Source: Rhodospirillales bacterium (lineage in GTDB: Bacteria; Pseudomonadota; Alphaproteobacteria; Reyranellales; Reyranellaceae). Taken from it: DNA of 64,000 nt. Below, in pieces: positions 45,526 through 53,810 of the stretch. Position numbers and translations under genes: made by a program. The first letter of the stretch is position 1; each line of letters starts with the position of its first letter. The stretch spans positions 1-64,000 of the forward strand of contig JACPOB010000072.1 in the NCBI GenBank assembly GCA_016185145.1, given 5' to 3'. Below the pieces are notes generated by a model, which saw only the letters and a list, made by a program, of their open reading frames with translations, had not been told where the DNA came from and did not search any database.

Positions 45526-46920
45526 ATGGCACTTCTCTTCTCCAACACCGTCGACCGTACCCTCGAACGCCTGCGTCACGCCTTCGTCGAAACCGCCCGC
45601 GGCGCCCGCGAAGTCGCCGGCCTGCCGCTCAGGCCCGACCTTCCCGATGACGACATCCCGCGGCTGAAGAGCCGAATCGATGCCTGCCTGGAAGGCAGGG
45701 GCGGCGAGACGGCGCGGCGCGGACGCGCGGCGGAGTTGGGCCAAGCGTATCTCTCGCTGTCGCCGGCGGGCCGCAGGAAGTTCCTGGTGACGCTTGCCAA
45801 TGACTACGGCCTGCCGCGCGAGGCGGCGTTGGCGACCGTCGAGAAATGGCGCGGCTCCAAGGATCCGGCGCGCGCACTGGTGCGCGCGCTCGAGCCGCCG
45901 GCGGTGCGTCTGCTGCGCGAGTTCGTCGGCGTCCCGCAAGGCGTGAAGTTCGTGGTCGACCTGCGCGCCGAGCTTTTGATCCTGGGCAAGAGCGATGCTG
46001 CCGCGCGGGCGCTGAGCGAGGACCTGCGGCCCCTGCTCAGCGCCTGGTTCGACGTCGGCTTCCTCGACCTGGTGCGCATCGACTGGAAGGCCTCGGCGGC
46101 CCTGCTCGAGAAGCTCGTCGACTACGAGGCCGTGCACGCCATCCGCTCGTGGCGCGATCTCAAGAACCGGCTGGACTCGGACCGCCGCTGCTTTGCCTTC
46201 TTCCATCCGCGCATGCCGGACGAGCCATTGATCTTCGTCGAGGTGGCGCTGGTCAACGGCATGGCCGGCAACGTTCAGCGCCTGCTCGACGCCCGCGCCG
46301 AGACCAGCGATCCCAAGCACGCCAATACGGCGATCTTCTACTCGATCTCCAATTGCCAGCAGGGACTGGCCGGCATCAGCTTCGGCAACTTCCTGATCAA
46401 GCGCGTGGCCGAGCAGCTCGCCCGCGACCTGCCCAACATCAAGGACTTCGCCACCCTCTCGCCGATTCCCGGCCTGCGCCAGCACGTCGACGGCCGGCTG
46501 AAGAACGAAGGCGACGCCGCGCTGACGCCCTCGGAGATCGCCTCGCTGGTGCCTGTGACCAACGAGGCCGCCGGTGCCGCCGCCGTGCGCAAGCTGCTCG
46601 ACCGCCCGATCTGGTGGGAGACGCCCGCCATCGACAAGGCGCTCCGGCCCATCCTGTCGCGGCTCGCCGCGCGCTATCTCACCACGACGGGCGAGCGGGG
46701 CCGCGCGCTCGATCGCGTCGCGCATTTCCATCTCGGCAACGGCGCAGTGGTCGAGCGGCTGAACTGGCTCGCCGACACCAGCGCCAACGGACTGAAGCAG
46801 TCCTACGCCATGATGGTGAACTACCGCTACAAACTGGGTGACGTCGACGCCAATCACGAGGCCTACGCCACCGGCAAGATCGTCGCCAGCCGCGAGGTCC
46901 GGGCGCTGGCGAAGGCCTGA
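45526..46920 (+). CDS. Malonyl-CoA decarboxylase
   Basis: A 464-residue enzyme that converts malonyl-CoA to acetyl-CoA and CO2. It has the family regions VALVNGMAGNVQRLLD, TAIFYSISNCQQGLAGISFGNFLIKRV, LPNIKDFATLSPIPGL, and the C-terminal MVNYRYKLGDVDANHEAYATGKIVAS. It is known as MatA in malonate catabolism; here it stands alone without matB or matC, so it may act on CoA-thioester pool control. The start ATG at 45526 lies 56 bp after alkA. A strong antisense promoter lies just past the stop. Confidence 0.92.
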   Translation: MALLFSNTVDRTLERLRHAFVETARGAREVAGLPLRPDLPDDDIPRLKSRIDACLEGRGGETARRGRAAELGQAYLSLSPAGRRKFLVTLANDYGLPREAALATVEKWRGSKDPARALVRALEPPAVRLLREFVGVPQGVKFVVDLRAELLILGKSDAAARALSEDLRPLLSAWFDVGFLDLVRIDWKASAALLEKLVDYEAVHAIRSWRDLKNRLDSDRRCFAFFHPRMPDEPLIFVEVALVNGMAGNVQRLLDARAETSDPKHANTAIFYSISNCQQGLAGISFGNFLIKRVAEQLARDLPNIKDFATLSPIPGLRQHVDGRLKNEGDAALTPSEIASLVPVTNEAAGAAAVRKLLDRPIWWETPAIDKALRPILSRLAARYLTTTGERGRALDRVAHFHLGNGAVVERLNWLADTSANGLKQSYAMMVNYRYKLGDVDANHEAYATGKIVASREVRALAKA

Positions 46921-47281
46921 CGGGATCGCGTTCGCGCGGCAGGGACAGAAGCGACAACCCCAATCGCGCAAGATCGTTACATTTCCGCTATTCCCGCAAT
47001 TATCGCTACCGGTTTTCGTGTCGGCGTGACGGCTGCCGGCCCCTGCCGCGCGCGATGGTGATCGGATGAACGATGCATAGAGCGATGCCGCCTGAAAGCG
47101 CAGCGGCAGGGCCAATATAACTCTAGTTCCAATTCTTGTCAATAACTATGGTGCCGGCGGGTCAATTTCGTTTTCGCGAATTTTTGCGTACCGTAGAGGG
47201 CCACCTGTGGCGGGTCCAATCGGCGACCACGCCATTCGTTGTGTCGTTGGTCTCGAGTGCCAGCAGTGCTGTCACCGGCCT
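46921..47281. other. 361-bp gene-free convergent gap
   Basis: Between malonyl-CoA decarboxylase and the DUF3592 gene I see no annotated-looking gene. The content is mixed: GC-rich at the left, AT-richer around 47110-47190, with a near-consensus minus-strand promoter at 47114-47142. A 33-codon minus-strand frame (46977-47078, starting MHRSSDHHRARQG) follows it and lies wholly within the gap. It has no recognised motif. The gap may hide a small RNA or short gene. Confidence 0.4.
47114..47142 (-). promoter_or_regulatory. Consensus sigma-70 promoter with no gene downstream
   Basis: On the minus strand TTGACA (47142-47137) is followed by a 17-bp spacer and TATATT (47119-47114). Both boxes are near perfect. 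Transcription would start near 47107 and run toward the malonyl-CoA decarboxylase 3' end. I know of no gene it would serve; compare the 46921-47281 entry. Confidence 0.6.
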
Positions 47282-47863
47282 CTAGAGAGTATCGCCCTCG
47301 CGTTGCGACTTGGCGATGCGTTCGGCGGCACCCTCCTCGTTCATGGCGCCGATGCCCTGCGCGGCCTTGGTTCGCACCCACCAGCCGGCCAGCAGCATGA
47401 ACGCGCCGATGCCCGACAGCGCGAGCGCGAACGAGCTCGGTCCCGGCTCGAGATAGGCCACGGCCGGGTTGCCGGGGTCGTAGGCGACCTTGGCCTCCGA
47501 ACCGATGGGATGGCGCTCCCTCATCTTCGCGGCGCCCGCGGAGTTCTGCATTCCGAAGTCGTAAGGCTCGACGCCGCCCGCGACGTAATCGCGGTCGCCG
47601 ACGCGATACTGGTAGAGCACATGGAAGCTGTTCCAGCCTTCCTCGATCGAGCGGCTGTCGAGGCCGCGGCTGGTCGTGGTCTGGCGCAGCAGCTCGGCGC
47701 TGGTGATGGTGGCATTGGCGCGCGGCCATTTCAGCGTCAGCGCGCCTCTCACCGCACCGTAGGCGCCGACGGCCAGGATCACCGCGGCCAGCACCATCAG
47801 GTTACGGCCGAACGCCATGCCGCCGCGATTGGGCGTAGCGTTCTTCCGTCGACCGCGCGCCAT
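47282..47863 (-). CDS. DUF3592 domain membrane protein
   Basis: A 193-residue protein with two hydrophobic segments, one near residues 18-42 (GRNLMVLAAVILAVGAYGAVRGA) and one near 145-165 (FALALSGIGAFMLLAGWWV). The domain between has WPRANATITSAELLRQ, FHVLYQYRVGDRDYVAGG and VAYDPGNPAVAYLEPG, typical of DUF3592. The function is unknown; the fold places a beta-rich domain outside the membrane. It is last in a four-gene operon with an SMP-30-like protein and two hydratases. Confidence 0.78.
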   Translation of the reverse strand: MARGRRKNATPNRGGMAFGRNLMVLAAVILAVGAYGAVRGALTLKWPRANATITSAELLRQTTTSRGLDSRSIEEGWNSFHVLYQYRVGDRDYVAGGVEPYDFGMQNSAGAAKMRERHPIGSEAKVAYDPGNPAVAYLEPGPSSFALALSGIGAFMLLAGWWVRTKAAQGIGAMNEEGAAERIAKSQREGDTL

Positions 47864-47870
47864 GAGCGGC

Positions 47871-48803
47871 CTACTTGTTCAGGTACTCGAGCTTCAGCCC
47901 CGGCCGTGGCCATTCGAAGCTCACCAGCTTGCCGGTGAGCGACAGCGTGGCGAAGGCCGTGCGGAGATCCTTGCCGCCGAAACAGACGTTGGTGACCATC
48001 GGGTCGGGCAGCTTGTACTGCGTCACCGACTTGCCGTCGGGCGAGATGTCGGATACCGCGCCGGTGATCAGCGTGGCGACACAGATGTGGCCCGCCGAAT
48101 CGACGGCCAGCGAATCGAACATCTGATAGCCGCCGAGGCCCGCGATCACGCGGCCCTTCTCGCCGCGGAACGGCCCGTTGGCCGACTTGATCTCGCCGGG
48201 CGACGAAAGCTCGAACGACCAGCAGCGCGCCGTCGGCGTCTCGACGACATAGAGCGTCTTGCCGTCGGGCGAGAGGCCGCAGCCGTTGGGCCGCTCCAAC
48301 GGAAAGATCTTCTCCTCGATCTTCGAGCCGTCGGCCTTGGCGTAGTAGACGGCGCCGCGATCGGTCTGTCGCTCATGCGTCTTGCCGAGGTCGGTGAACC
48401 AGAAGCCGCCGGCATCGTCGAACACCAGGTCGTTGGGTCCGTTCAGCTTGCGGCCGTCGCACGAATCGTAAAGCGTCTCGAACTTGCCGGTCTCCGGATC
48501 GACCACCTGGATCGAGCCGCCCTTGTAGTCGGCCGGCGCCACGCCCGGGAACACGCGGCCGTCCGGTCGCTCGATCCAGGTGAAGCCGCCGTTGTTGGTC
48601 ACGTAGATCTTGCCCTTGGGCCCCATGGCCGCGCCGTTGGGACCGCCGCCCAGCTCGGCGATGACGTGCTGCTTGCCGTCGGGCATGACGCGGGTCAGCG
48701 TCTGGCGCGCGATCTCGACCAGGATCACCGAGCCGTCGGGCATGGCGACGGGCCCTTCCGGGAATTTCAGGCCCGACGTGATCTCCTTGTGCGGCGTCGT
48801 CAT
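47871..48803 (-). CDS. SMP-30/gluconolactonase family protein
   Basis: A 310-residue six-bladed propeller of the SMP-30 family. It opens EITSGLKFPEGPVAMPDGSVILVEIARQTLTRV and has NGAAMGPKGKIYVTNNGG, the metal-loop LNGPNDLVFDDAGGFWFTD, RPNGCGLSPDGKTLYVVET and the terminal VCFGGKDLRTAFATL. It hydrolyses lactones with a divalent metal. The ATG 48803 has GGGGGAAG upstream. It sits 8 bp from the hydratase gene in one operon, an odd partnership that may reflect a shared acyl-lactone pathway. Confidence 0.87.
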   Translation of the reverse strand: MTTPHKEITSGLKFPEGPVAMPDGSVILVEIARQTLTRVMPDGKQHVIAELGGGPNGAAMGPKGKIYVTNNGGFTWIERPDGRVFPGVAPADYKGGSIQVVDPETGKFETLYDSCDGRKLNGPNDLVFDDAGGFWFTDLGKTHERQTDRGAVYYAKADGSKIEEKIFPLERPNGCGLSPDGKTLYVVETPTARCWSFELSSPGEIKSANGPFRGEKGRVIAGLGGYQMFDSLAVDSAGHICVATLITGAVSDISPDGKSVTQYKLPDPMVTNVCFGGKDLRTAFATLSLTGKLVSFEWPRPGLKLEYLNK

Positions 48804-48811
48804 GCTTCCCC

Positions 48812-49600
48812 CTACTTGCCCTTGAACTGAGGCTTGCGCTTGGCGAGGAAGGCCATGACGCCCTCCTTGAAATCCTCGCTGCGGCCGAGCTCGCGCTGAA
48901 AGTCGCGTTCGAGGTCGAGCTGCTGGCCGAGCGGATTGCCCGAGGCGCGGTTCATCGCCTCCTTGATGCGCGCGAGCGACAAGGTCGGCCCATCGGCCAG
49001 GCCGCGCGCCACCTCGGTCGCGGTCTTCATCAGCTCGCCGTCCTCGACAACGTCCCAGATCAGGCCCCACTCCCTGGCCTGCTCGGCGCTGATCTTGGGC
49101 GCCAGCATGGCGAGCGCGCGCGCCCGCTGCTCGCCGACCAGGCGCGGCAGGAACCAGGTGCTGCCGCCGTCGGGCAGCAGGCCGATGCGGGCGAACGCCT
49201 GCAGGAAGCTCGCCGACTTTCCGGCGATCGCGATGTCGGCGGCGAGCGCGAAGCTCATGCCCACGCCGGCGGCCGGTCCGTTCACCGCCGCCACGATCGG
49301 CTTGGGCACGGACCGCATCAGGCGGATCACGGGATTGAAGTACTTGTCCAGGGCGGCCCCCGAATCGGCGGTCGCGCTGTTGTCGCGATCGGGATCGCTG
49401 AGATCGGCGCCGGCGCAGAAGCCTCGCCCGGCGCCGGTCAGCAGCACGGCGCGGACCGAGCCGTCGGCGGCAAGCTTCTCCCAGCAGTCCTTCAGCTCGG
49501 CGATCATCTTGCGCGACACGGCGTTCAGCTTGTCGGGCGCATTGAGCGTCAGCGTGGCGAGGCCCTGGTCGTGGGCGACGGTGATGGTGTTGTAGCTCAT
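48812..49600 (-). CDS. Enoyl-CoA hydratase/isomerase family protein (copy A)
   Basis: A 262-residue crotonase-fold enzyme of PaaG type. The oxyanion-hole regions are VLLTGAGRGFCAGADLSDP and AAVNGPAAGVGMSFALAADIAIAGKSASF; the catalytic acid/base region is FARIGLLPDGGSTWFLPRLVG, where the usual second Glu is replaced by Asp/Gly as in PaaG. It acts on 2-enoyl-CoA or ring-opened phenylacetyl-CoA intermediates. It lies 5 bp from copy B and shares its C-terminal block QQLDLERDFQRELGRSEDFKEGV, showing tandem duplication. Confidence 0.87.
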   Translation of the reverse strand: MSYNTITVAHDQGLATLTLNAPDKLNAVSRKMIAELKDCWEKLAADGSVRAVLLTGAGRGFCAGADLSDPDRDNSATADSGAALDKYFNPVIRLMRSVPKPIVAAVNGPAAGVGMSFALAADIAIAGKSASFLQAFARIGLLPDGGSTWFLPRLVGEQRARALAMLAPKISAEQAREWGLIWDVVEDGELMKTATEVARGLADGPTLSLARIKEAMNRASGNPLGQQLDLERDFQRELGRSEDFKEGVMAFLAKRKPQFKGK

Positions 49601-49605
49601 GGTCT

Positions 49606-50403
49606 TCAGCGCCCCGCGAACTCAGCCGGCCGCTTGGCCAGGAAGGCCGTCACGCCCTCGCGGAAATCGGCGCTGCGACCGAGTTCGCGCTGGCTGTCGC
49701 GCTCGAGGTCGAGCTGCTGGTCGAGCGTGTTGGTGGCGGCCGCGTTGATCGCCTTCTTGATCGCGGCATAGGAGAGCGTCGGCCCGCTGGCGAGCTGGCG
49801 CGCGAGCCTGGTCGCCTCGGCCATCAGCGCACCGTCGTCGACGGTCTGCCAGATCATCCCCATGCGCTCGGCTTCCTCCGCCGGCACCGACTTGCCCAGC
49901 ATGGCAAGCCCGCGCGCACGGGCGTCGCCCACAGTGCGCGGCAGGAAATATGTACCGCCGAGGTCGGGCATCAGCGAGATGCGCACGAAGGCCTGGTCGA
50001 AGCGCGCCGAACGCGCCGCCAGGACGATGTCGCAGGCGAGCGCGAGATTGGCGCCGCCGCCCGCCGCCACGCCGTTGATGGCACCCACGATCGGCTTGGG
50101 CAGGTCGCGCATGGCGCGGATCATCGGGTTGAAAAGACGGTCCATGCCGGCACCGAGGTCCGGCGGCGTATTGGCCGACGCATCGACCGTCCCGCCACCG
50201 GAAAGGTCGGCGCCGGCGCAGAAGCCGCGGCCGATGCCGGTCAGCAGGACGGCGCGGATATCGGCATCGTCGCGCGCACGCGCCAACTCGTGGTTCATCG
50301 CCTCGATCAAAGCATCGCTCATGGCATTGAGCCGTTGCGGGCGATTGAGCGTGAGGGTGAGGACGCCGCCTTCGAGGGCGGCGATGACGGGGGTTCTCTC
50401 CAT
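49606..50403 (-). CDS. Enoyl-CoA hydratase/isomerase family protein (copy B)
   Basis: A 265-residue paralogue of copy A, first in the operon, starting MERTPVIAALEGGVLTLTLNRPQRLNAM at 50403. It has VLLTGIGRGFCAGADLSGGG, GAINGVAAGGGANLALACDIVLAARSARFDQAFVRISLMPDLGGTYFLPRTVG and QQLDLERDSQRELGRSADFREGV. The same Asp-Gly substitution at the second catalytic position suggests both are isomerase/PaaG-like rather than simple hydratases. A paa or fatty acid role cannot be chosen from the neighbours. Confidence 0.87.
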   Translation of the reverse strand: MERTPVIAALEGGVLTLTLNRPQRLNAMSDALIEAMNHELARARDDADIRAVLLTGIGRGFCAGADLSGGGTVDASANTPPDLGAGMDRLFNPMIRAMRDLPKPIVGAINGVAAGGGANLALACDIVLAARSARFDQAFVRISLMPDLGGTYFLPRTVGDARARGLAMLGKSVPAEEAERMGMIWQTVDDGALMAEATRLARQLASGPTLSYAAIKKAINAAATNTLDQQLDLERDSQRELGRSADFREGVTAFLAKRPAEFAGR

Positions 50404-50495
50404 GGCGCAGCAGACTGGCACGACACCCCTCTGATCGCCACCCGCGCCATCCGGTCGCGTCGCATCGCGGCACGTGCTGGCCTATCCCCTGCGCG

Positions 50496-50942
50496 ATGGC
50501 GACGATCCTGATTCTGGTCGGCACCGAATCGGGCAACGCCCAGATGGTGGCCGATGCGTTGAAGCCGGTGCTCGATGCGGCGGGCCACGCCGTCGACCTC
50601 ACCGACAAGGCGGCGACGACCGCCGACCTGATGGCGCACGACGTGCTGCTGGTGGTCTGTGCGACCCACGGCTCGGGCGACATCCCGACCAACATCCTGC
50701 CGCTCGCCGAGACCTTGAAGCGCGAGCGTCCCGACCTGTCGGGCCATCGCTACGGCGTCATCGCGCTCGGCGACATGACCTACCAGGACACGTTCTGCGG
50801 CGGCGGCAAGAAGCTCGACAAGGTGCTCGAGCTCTGTGGTGCGCGAAAGCTCGGCGACCGGCTGGAGGTCGACGCCTCGAGCCAGCCCCTGCCCGACGAG
50901 GAAGCGTTGGGCTGGGTCGAGGGCTGGAAGGTCTTGGTCTAG
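50496..50942 (+). CDS. Flavodoxin-family protein (MioC-like)
   Basis: A 148-residue FMN-binding electron carrier. The phosphate loop is LVGTESGNAQMVADAL; the isoalloxazine loops are CATHGSGDIPTNILP and LGDMTYQDTFCGGGKKLDKVL. The TESGNA and THGSGD combination fits MioC-like and CPR-type flavodoxins. It stands alone, divergent from the hydratase operon. Its partner reductase and oxidase are not in the window. Confidence 0.87.
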   Translation: MATILILVGTESGNAQMVADALKPVLDAAGHAVDLTDKAATTADLMAHDVLLVVCATHGSGDIPTNILPLAETLKRERPDLSGHRYGVIALGDMTYQDTFCGGGKKLDKVLELCGARKLGDRLEVDASSQPLPDEEALGWVEGWKVLV

Positions 50943-50950
50943 CCAGTACA

Positions 50951-51052
50951 ACCTCACCCTGAGGAGGCCCGAAGGGCCGTCTCGAAGGGTGGGCTACATC
51001 GCCTTTGTTGCCATCCTTCGAGACGGCCCTGCGGGCCTCCTCAGGATGAGGT
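50951..51052. repeat. Inverted repeat ACCTCACCCTGAGGAGG family
   Basis: Two 42-bp arms (50951-50992 and 51011-51052) are inverted with three mismatches by my count. They start ACCTCA-CCTGAGGAGG and contain CGTCTCGAAGG. This sequence type is abundant in intergenic regions of alphaproteobacteria. It follows the flavodoxin gene by 8 bp and precedes the convergent cyclase gene. Confidence 0.8.
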
Positions 51053-51092
51053 CATCCGTGAATCACCATCAATGAAAGCAGGTATTAGCGCG

Positions 51093-52175
51093 TCAATCCG
51101 GCAGGGTGAAGATCTCGACCGGCGCGGGCACGCCGCGCAGCCGGTGCTTGCCGAGCGACTTCATCGGCACGGTGCAGACTTCGTTGAATTCGGCCGAGGC
51201 GCAGACCTTCACGCCCAGCGCCTTGGTCATGCCCTCCAATCGCGACGCGCGGTTGACGGCCGGGCCGATGACGGTGAAGTCGAGCCGGTCCTCGGTGCCG
51301 ACATTGCCGAAGGTCACGTCGCCGACATGCAGGCCGACGCCGAACCGCACCGGCTCGCGGCCGCCCGTGGCGCGCGCCTCGTTGGCCGCCTCGATGTCGG
51401 CGATCAGACGGCGCGCGGCGCCAAGCGCCTCGCTCGTCACCATCGGCAGGAACAATGCATCTTCGGCCGGGAAGTAGGCCATGACGCCGTCGCCGATGAA
51501 CTTCAGGATCTCTCCGCCATGGGCCTTGAGCGCATCGCCGACGAGCTGCAGGTAGTTGTTCAGGAGCTCCAGCACCTCGGCCGCCGGCAGCCGCTCGTTC
51601 ATGCCGGTGAAGTCGCGCAGGTCGGAGAACCACAGCACGGCGCGGATCTCCTCGCCCTCGCCGCGGCGAATGGCGCCGTTCAGCACGCGCTGGCCGACCT
51701 CGGGGCCGAGATAGGTGTTGGCCACGGTCTCGGCGACGGAGCGCTCGATGTGCATCTCGGTCACCGCACCCATCATGTCGACCAGCCGCGTCAGGTCGGC
51801 GACATCCTCGTCGGAGAATCCCAGGCGATTGTCGGTGGCGAAGGTGACCACGGGCAGCGGCCCCTCGCGACGGATGTGCATGGGCATCGCCACGTAGTCG
51901 ACGCCACCGTCGGCCTTCAATTCGTGCAGCAAGACGTGATCGTGCTCGGTGAGATCGGCCAGCCGATGACGCACCAAGCGGCCCTGCTCGCGCGCCGCCT
52001 GCAAGGGGCTGCCGATATAGGCCGGCGTGAACTGGATGCCCCAGGCGCGGGCGATCTCCTGCACCCTCTCGCCGCGCCGCCACACGTAACCCATGGCCTG
52101 GAGTTGCGGATGGACGAGCTGCAGACCGATATAGGCGCGCCATATCGGGATACCGGTCTGGAGGACGTGCTTCAT
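51093..52175 (-). CDS. Adenylate/guanylate cyclase domain protein, N-terminus uncertain
   Basis: At least 360 residues. The C-terminal class III cyclase domain has IRAVLWFSDLRDFTGMNERLP (metal Asp), GGEILKFIGDGVMAYFP, and GDVTFGNVGTEDRLDFTVIGPAVNRASRLEGMTK. An N-terminal sensor-like domain has GIPIWRAYIGLQLVHPQLQAMGYVWRRGE. The ATG at 52175 is the first canonical start, but coding-like sequence continues upstream (LAPVAEWLAHDGRLIARPAG, back to a CTG at 52280) with no ATG, GTG or TTG in frame. The true start may be CTG, or the 5' end is damaged, like the neighbouring SDR gene. Confidence 0.82.
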   Translation of the reverse strand: MKHVLQTGIPIWRAYIGLQLVHPQLQAMGYVWRRGERVQEIARAWGIQFTPAYIGSPLQAAREQGRLVRHRLADLTEHDHVLLHELKADGGVDYVAMPMHIRREGPLPVVTFATDNRLGFSDEDVADLTRLVDMMGAVTEMHIERSVAETVANTYLGPEVGQRVLNGAIRRGEGEEIRAVLWFSDLRDFTGMNERLPAAEVLELLNNYLQLVGDALKAHGGEILKFIGDGVMAYFPAEDALFLPMVTSEALGAARRLIADIEAANEARATGGREPVRFGVGLHVGDVTFGNVGTEDRLDFTVIGPAVNRASRLEGMTKALGVKVCASAEFNEVCTVPMKSLGKHRLRGVPAPVEIFTLPD

Positions 52176-52276
52176 CAGCTGTTCGACGAAGCCGGCCGGC
52201 CGCGCGATCAGCCGCCCGTCATGCGCCAGCCATTCGGCGACCGGCGCCAGGCGATCACCCGTGGAGACGCCGGCGT

Positions 52277-53102
52277 TCAGGAGCCCACCACCGCCGCCAC
52301 CTCCTCGGTCGAGGTCCGATAGACCTTGTTGGTCGAGAGGTCGGCGATCTTCTCGATGTTGTCGGCCACGTCCTCCACGGTGGGCGCGCGGCCGGTGATG
52401 CGCACGCCCGGCGCCTCGCGATATTCGATGCGCGCGAAGTTGCCGGCGCCGGCGCTAAAAATTTCGCCGGTGCGCTGGCACTGCTCGCTGCAGAGATAGG
52501 CGACCATGGGCGAGACGAACGACGGATCGAGCTTGGCCAGCATCTCGGGCGTCATCAGGCTCTCGGTCATGCGCGTGCCGGCGACCGGCGCCAGCGCGTT
52601 GACGAAGATATTGTACTTCTGGCCCTCGAGCCGCAGCGCGTTCATGAAGCCCACGACGGCGAGCTTGGCACCACCATAGTTGGACTGGCCGAAATTGCCG
52701 TAGATGCCCGAGTTCGACGAGGTGACGACGACGCGGCCATAGGCCTTGGCGCGCATGATCGGCCAGGCGGCGTGGGTTACGTAGGCGGTCCCGAGGAAGT
52801 GGACCTTCACCACGAAGTCGAAATCCTCGACCGTCATGTTGTGGAAGGTCTTGTCGGCTGGCGGCGCTCTTGGGATCGGCCACCGAATCGTAGTTCGGCA
52901 CCGCCTGCCCGCCGGCCTTCTTGATCTCCGCCACGACCTTGTCGGCCGCCGCGTGATCGCCGCCTTTACCGTCGACCGCGCCGCCGGGATCGTTCACCAC
53001 CACCTTGGCGCCGCGGCTGGCCAGCAGCAGCGCATGCGCGCGGCCGAGCCCGTTGCCGGCACCGGTGACGATGGCGACGCGATTATCGAAGCGGATTGTC
53101 AT
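52277..53102 (-). pseudogene. Short-chain dehydrogenase with internal deletion and frameshift
   Basis: The 5' part ([41 protein letters not shown]...[11 protein letters not shown]) holds the Gly-rich NAD loop of an MFE-2-like SDR. The 3' part starts at [22 protein letters not shown] and has the catalytic [25 protein letters not shown]. They are in different frames, and a block of about 25 residues that includes the NNAG motif is missing between them near 52857-52866. The gene therefore cannot encode a working enzyme. Start at 53102 behind AAGGA. It was probably a hydroxyacyl-CoA dehydrogenase of fatty acid metabolism. Confidence 0.78.
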
Positions 53103-53175
53103 TCCTTGGTCTCCCCAATGTCCCTTGTTCATATAGCTACCCATGTTTGTTCGCGGAGCGCCGGTTTCAACTCTC

Positions 53176-53478
53176 TTAGGCTGCTCGAGCTGCGATGATC
53201 TTGCGACGCTGCGCCGGCGACAGTTCCTTGGTAGCCATCTTGAGGTCGTACCAACTCTGCAGGTTCATCCAGAATTCCGCGCTATTGCCGAAGAACAAGG
53301 CCAACCGCACCGCTGTGTCGGCCGTGATCCGCCGTCGATTGTTGACGATCTCCGCAATGCGATTGGGAGAAACACCGATGGCCTGAGCCAGCTCGTTTTG
53401 CGACAGGCCATACTCGGCGAGAAATTCATGCTTCAGCATATCGCCTGGCGTTACGGGGGCGTATTCGGACTTCGTCAT
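53176..53478 (-). CDS. higA: HigA-type antitoxin
   Basis: A 100-residue XRE-family antitoxin with the HigA/VapI pattern: [75 protein letters not shown], and a basic tail. It binds DNA and neutralises HigB. It is the second gene of the operon, in the usual higBA order, 8 bp after the toxin stop. It is expected to repress the operon at the operator near 53775. Confidence 0.92.
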   Translation of the reverse strand: MTKSEYAPVTPGDMLKHEFLAEYGLSQNELAQAIGVSPNRIAEIVNNRRRITADTAVRLALFFGNSAEFWMNLQSWYDLKMATKELSPAQRRKIIAARAA

Positions 53479-53486
53479 CTCAAACC

Positions 53487-53765
53487 TCAGTGATAGTCGA
53501 TGATCCGCACGTCGTGTGCATCACCATCGATCCATCGAAATACGACTCGCCATTGGTCGTTGACCCGAATCGAGTGAAAACCATCGAGATCGCCTCTCAG
53601 CTTCTCCAGTCGATTCGCTGGCGGTACGCGCAGGTCTTCAAGTCGTGACGCCGCGTGGATCGCTACCAGCTTCCGCTTTGCCCTGTCGGCGAATCCGTGA
53701 AACGCCCGAACCAGTTCATCGTCAAACAAGGCCCGGGTTCTGCGGTCGCCAAACGACCTGATCAT
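53487..53765 (-). CDS. higB: HigB-type ribosome-dependent RNase toxin
   Basis: A 92-residue RelE-superfamily protein. It has IRSFGDRRTRALFDDELVRAF, RAKRKLVAIHAASRLEDLRVPPANRLEKLRGDLDGFHSIRVNDQWRVVFRWIDGDAHDVRIIDYH. The Pro-x-Asn-Arg-Leu-Glu segment and the final Asp-Tyr-His are HigB marks. The toxin cuts mRNA in the ribosome. Start ATG 53765 lies 10 bp from the inverted repeat. The locus is probably an independent mobile addition close to the decayed SDR gene. Confidence 0.92.
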   Translation of the reverse strand: MIRSFGDRRTRALFDDELVRAFHGFADRAKRKLVAIHAASRLEDLRVPPANRLEKLRGDLDGFHSIRVNDQWRVVFRWIDGDAHDVRIIDYH

Positions 53766-53774
53766 GTCATCAAC

Positions 53775-53793
53775 TATACCGCATCCCGGTATA
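53775..53793. promoter_or_regulatory. Candidate higBA operator
   Basis: TATACC (53775-53780) and GGTATA (53788-53793) form an inverted repeat around GCATCCC, 10 bp upstream of the higB start. The TATA-like half sites may overlap the -10 box. Repression by HigA is the simplest reading. Confidence 0.55.
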
Positions 53794-53810
53794 CCATCAA
53801 GAACGACTCC

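Noticed and set aside
45073..47142. A 689-codon minus-strand frame opposite alkA and malonyl-CoA decarboxylase
   Set aside because: The opposite strand encodes two unmistakable enzymes, and this frame has shadow composition. Only its promoter region is retained as a separate finding.
48812..50403. Part of a phenylacetate (paa) degradation cluster
   Set aside because: Two PaaG-like hydratases alone do not make the pathway; paaABCDE, paaK and paaZ are absent from the window.
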